This document shows positions 24,857 to 25,772 of a stretch of 25,772 nucleotides of DNA, in pieces. The stretch lies in contig JAZTWW010000024.1 of assembly GCA_045636065.1 (NCBI GenBank), positions 1-25,772 on the forward strand. The letters are read 5' to 3'. The stretch comes from RGIG5050 sp045636065. Its GTDB lineage: Bacteria; Verrucomicrobiota; Kiritimatiellia; RFP12; UBA1067. How positions within the stretch are numbered: the stretch's first letter is position 1; each line of letters starts with the position of its first letter. A program made the position numbers and the translations under genes. The notes under the pieces are model-generated. The model did not search any database and was not told the origin of the DNA. It saw only the letters and a program-made list of their open reading frames with translations.

Positions 24857-25127
24857 CGCGCATGGGGCGCAGTTTTGGGTGGCAGGCTAAAGCAATGTCC
24901 TCGTCCGTGACCCTCACCTCCGGTTGTTTTTCGCGCGCCCATCCCTGAAGGACGATTGGGGCGGCGCGAAAAACAATCCTCGGTGTTTCCCGGCATGCCC
25001 ACCGTAGCCTTGGCGAAGGTGGGACGAGGACATTGCCTCCGCTTTCCGCTCCGCACAAAACTGCCGCCACATGCGGCTAAACTGAGCGGCTCCGCCCTTG
25101 CTCCGCTTGGGTGGGAGGGGTTCCCAA
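24827..25127. repeat. Foldback-like repeat element, copy B, with nested perfect inverted repeats
   Basis: Starting in the last codons of the previous gene, CGCTCCGCAATGGGCGG (24827-24843) matches copy A at 7662. Perfect outer arms GCAATGTCCTCGTCC (24892-24906) and its complement (25022-25036), and perfect inner arms TTGTTTTTCGCGC (24924-24936) and its complement (24964-24976), are nested. The apex can pair further (GCCCATC with GATTGGGGC). Imperfect pairing extends outward (GCAGTTTTGGG against CAAAACTGCCG). The right arm carries a 45-bp interruption containing CCCACCGTAGCCTTGGCGAA. No protein is encoded; transcripts would form one long hairpin. It may be a MITE-type element or a structured RNA. 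Confidence 0.7.
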
Positions 25128-25333
25128 TTGGCAATTGGCAACATTGGTACTGGCAACATTGGCAACATTGGCAACATTGATCTAGACGCCCTAGATTCTA
25201 GAGGGGCTAGAAGCGCTAGAGGGCTAAACTGAGCGGCTCCGCCAATGCTCCGCTTGGGTGGGAGGGGTTCCCAATTGGCAATTGGCAACATTGGTACTGG
25301 CAACATTGGCAACACTGGCAACATTGATCTAGA
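25075..25333. repeat. 147-bp-period tandem duplication with TTGGCAACA sub-repeats
   Basis: A 112-bp segment at 25075-25186 recurs at 25222-25333 with only a few changes. Each copy begins with GGCTAAACTGAGCGGCTCCG, the right end of the foldback element, continues through CCGCTTGGGTGGGAGGGG, then carries several 9-bp TTGGCAACA-like units (one GGTACTGGCAACA variant), and ends at ATTGATCTAGA. A frame through it gives WQHWQHWQH, which has no start or support as a protein. Confidence 0.85.
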
Positions 25334-25368
25334 ATCTAGCCCATCTAGCGCTAGCCCATCTAGAAAAT
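25182..25368. repeat. CTAG-phased short repeats (two arrays)
   Basis: CTAG occurs at 25182, 25191, 25198, 25207 and 25216, and again at 25329, 25336, 25345, 25351 and 25360, that is at 6-9-bp steps in two arrays, each at the end of one copy of the tandem duplication. Second-array units include CTAGCCCAT twice. CTAG is normally scarce in bacterial DNA. Confidence 0.75.
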
Positions 25369-25392
25369 AAGTGGCTATCCCAGACATTGCTA

Positions 25393-25421
25393 TTGCAGTT
25401 GGTGGGGAAGTTTGGTATAAT
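25393..25421 (+). promoter_or_regulatory. Sigma70-type promoter for the Cys-rich protein gene
   Basis: TTGCAG at 25393-25398 and a perfect TATAAT at 25416-25421 with a 17-bp spacer; the -10 context TTTGGTATAATA matches the other promoters in the window. Leader length is about 50 bases. Confidence 0.78.
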
Positions 25422-25477
25422 ATTACACGAAAACTGCCGTTGTGGGTGGCAGTAAAAAACAAAAAAAGGAGAATCGT

Positions 25478-25772
25478 ATGAAGAAGCTTGCTATGATGGC
25501 GCTTATTTGCGCCGCAGGATTCGTATTGGCTCAGGAAGTCGCACCGCCACCTCCGCCGCCTTGCGCCTGCCCCAAAACCGAGTGTGTCTGCCCCGCGGGC
25601 GAGTGCAAGTGCCCGAAACCTCAGTGTGCATGCCCCAAGGCCCCCTGCGTCTGCCCTGCCGGCGAGTGCAAGTGCCCGAAGCCTGAATTCGCATGCCCCA
25701 AGGGCAAGTGCCCGAGGCCTCCGTGCGCCTGCCCGGAAGGGGGCTGCCAGGGCCCGCCCCCCCCCCCCCCCC
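25478..25772 (+). CDS. Secreted Cys/Pro-repeat protein, 3' end outside window
   Basis: AAAAGGAGA seven bases upstream and a good promoter support the ATG. The product has a signal peptide (MKKLAMMALICAAGFVLA, cleavage near 18-19), a short proline run (23-28), then two 21-residue repeats at 29-49 and 50-70 with the pattern CxCPKxxCVCPAGECKCPKP. A degenerate third repeat (ACPKGKCPRPPCACPEGGC) follows. The frame then enters a proline run encoded by a C16 tract where the window ends, so the rest is unseen. Dense CxC and CP motifs could bind metal or form disulfides after export; it resembles no family I can name. A low-complexity envelope or matrix protein is likely. Confidence 0.75.
   Translation, partial: MKKLAMMALICAAGFVLAQEVAPPPPPPCACPKTECVCPAGECKCPKPQCACPKAPCVCPAGECKCPKPEFACPKGKCPRPPCACPEGGCQGPPPPPP

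Noticed and set aside
25130..25330. CRISPR array
   Set aside because: Units are 9 bp or 147 bp in period with no constant 25-40-bp repeats separated by unique spacers, and no cas genes are nearby.
24914..25462. Antisense frames over the tandem repeats (PMLPMLPVPMLPIANWEP type)
   Set aside because: Their regular peptides only mirror the TTGGCAACA DNA repeats; no start signals.

Overview
The window is a bacterial chromosomal stretch of 25,772 bp. All credible genes are on the + strand. GC is high in most genes and clearly lower in the giant surface protein gene and in the repeat-rich gaps. There is no rRNA marker, so taxonomy is inference. A LolD/FtsX-type transporter, a very long low-complexity beta-rich secreted protein, a secreted sialidase, discoidin and LamG-like folds, and a RAYT transposase with GGGGAC(A/T)GTCCCC palindromes would fit a host-associated Verrucomicrobiota/Kiritimatiellota-like or Lentisphaerota-like Gram-negative, possibly from an animal gut.

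Layout. (1) 1-532 is the 3' part of a REP-associated tyrosine transposase (RAYT). Three of its putative cognate palindromes sit in frame inside the gene, and two more lie downstream, just before the smc promoter. (2) 1062-7659 reads as one transcription unit: smc, corA-like transporter (4-bp overlap), thioredoxin, and a D-aminoacylase-type amidohydrolase. (3) 7660-8426 is non-coding and holds a foldback-like repeat and a short tandem repeat, then a TATAAT promoter. (4) 8427-18736 is a second long unit ending at a clear terminator. It encodes a large secreted protein (thioredoxin-like, helical, transglutaminase-like and discoidin-like parts), a GH33-type sialidase, a MalG-like sugar ABC permease with a very large extracytoplasmic insertion, a FucU/RbsD-type fucose mutarotase, a methyltransferase, and a LolD/MacB-type ATPase with an FtsX-type permease. 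(5) 18868-23750 is a strong promoter, a long leader (small ORF with a G9 run, dispersed 8-bp repeat, attenuator-like hairpin), a 1459-residue secreted beta-rich protein, and a terminator. (6) 23834-25772 is an accessory zone: an unrecognised, internally duplicated protein with palindrome-like insertions, a long nested inverted-repeat element, a 147-bp tandem duplication with TTGGCAACA and CTAG arrays, and a promoter driving a secreted Cys/Pro-repeat protein that runs off the window in a C16 homopolymer.

How the genes may work together (inference): the sialidase, FucU and sugar-permease genes suggest release and uptake of sialic acid and fucose from host-type glycans, with the large discoidin protein acting on or binding the same material outside the cytoplasm. 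The LolD/FtsX pair could support export or envelope remodelling. The most unusual material is the repeat biology: RAYT palindromes inside coding sequence, two related foldback elements, and phased CTAG arrays.
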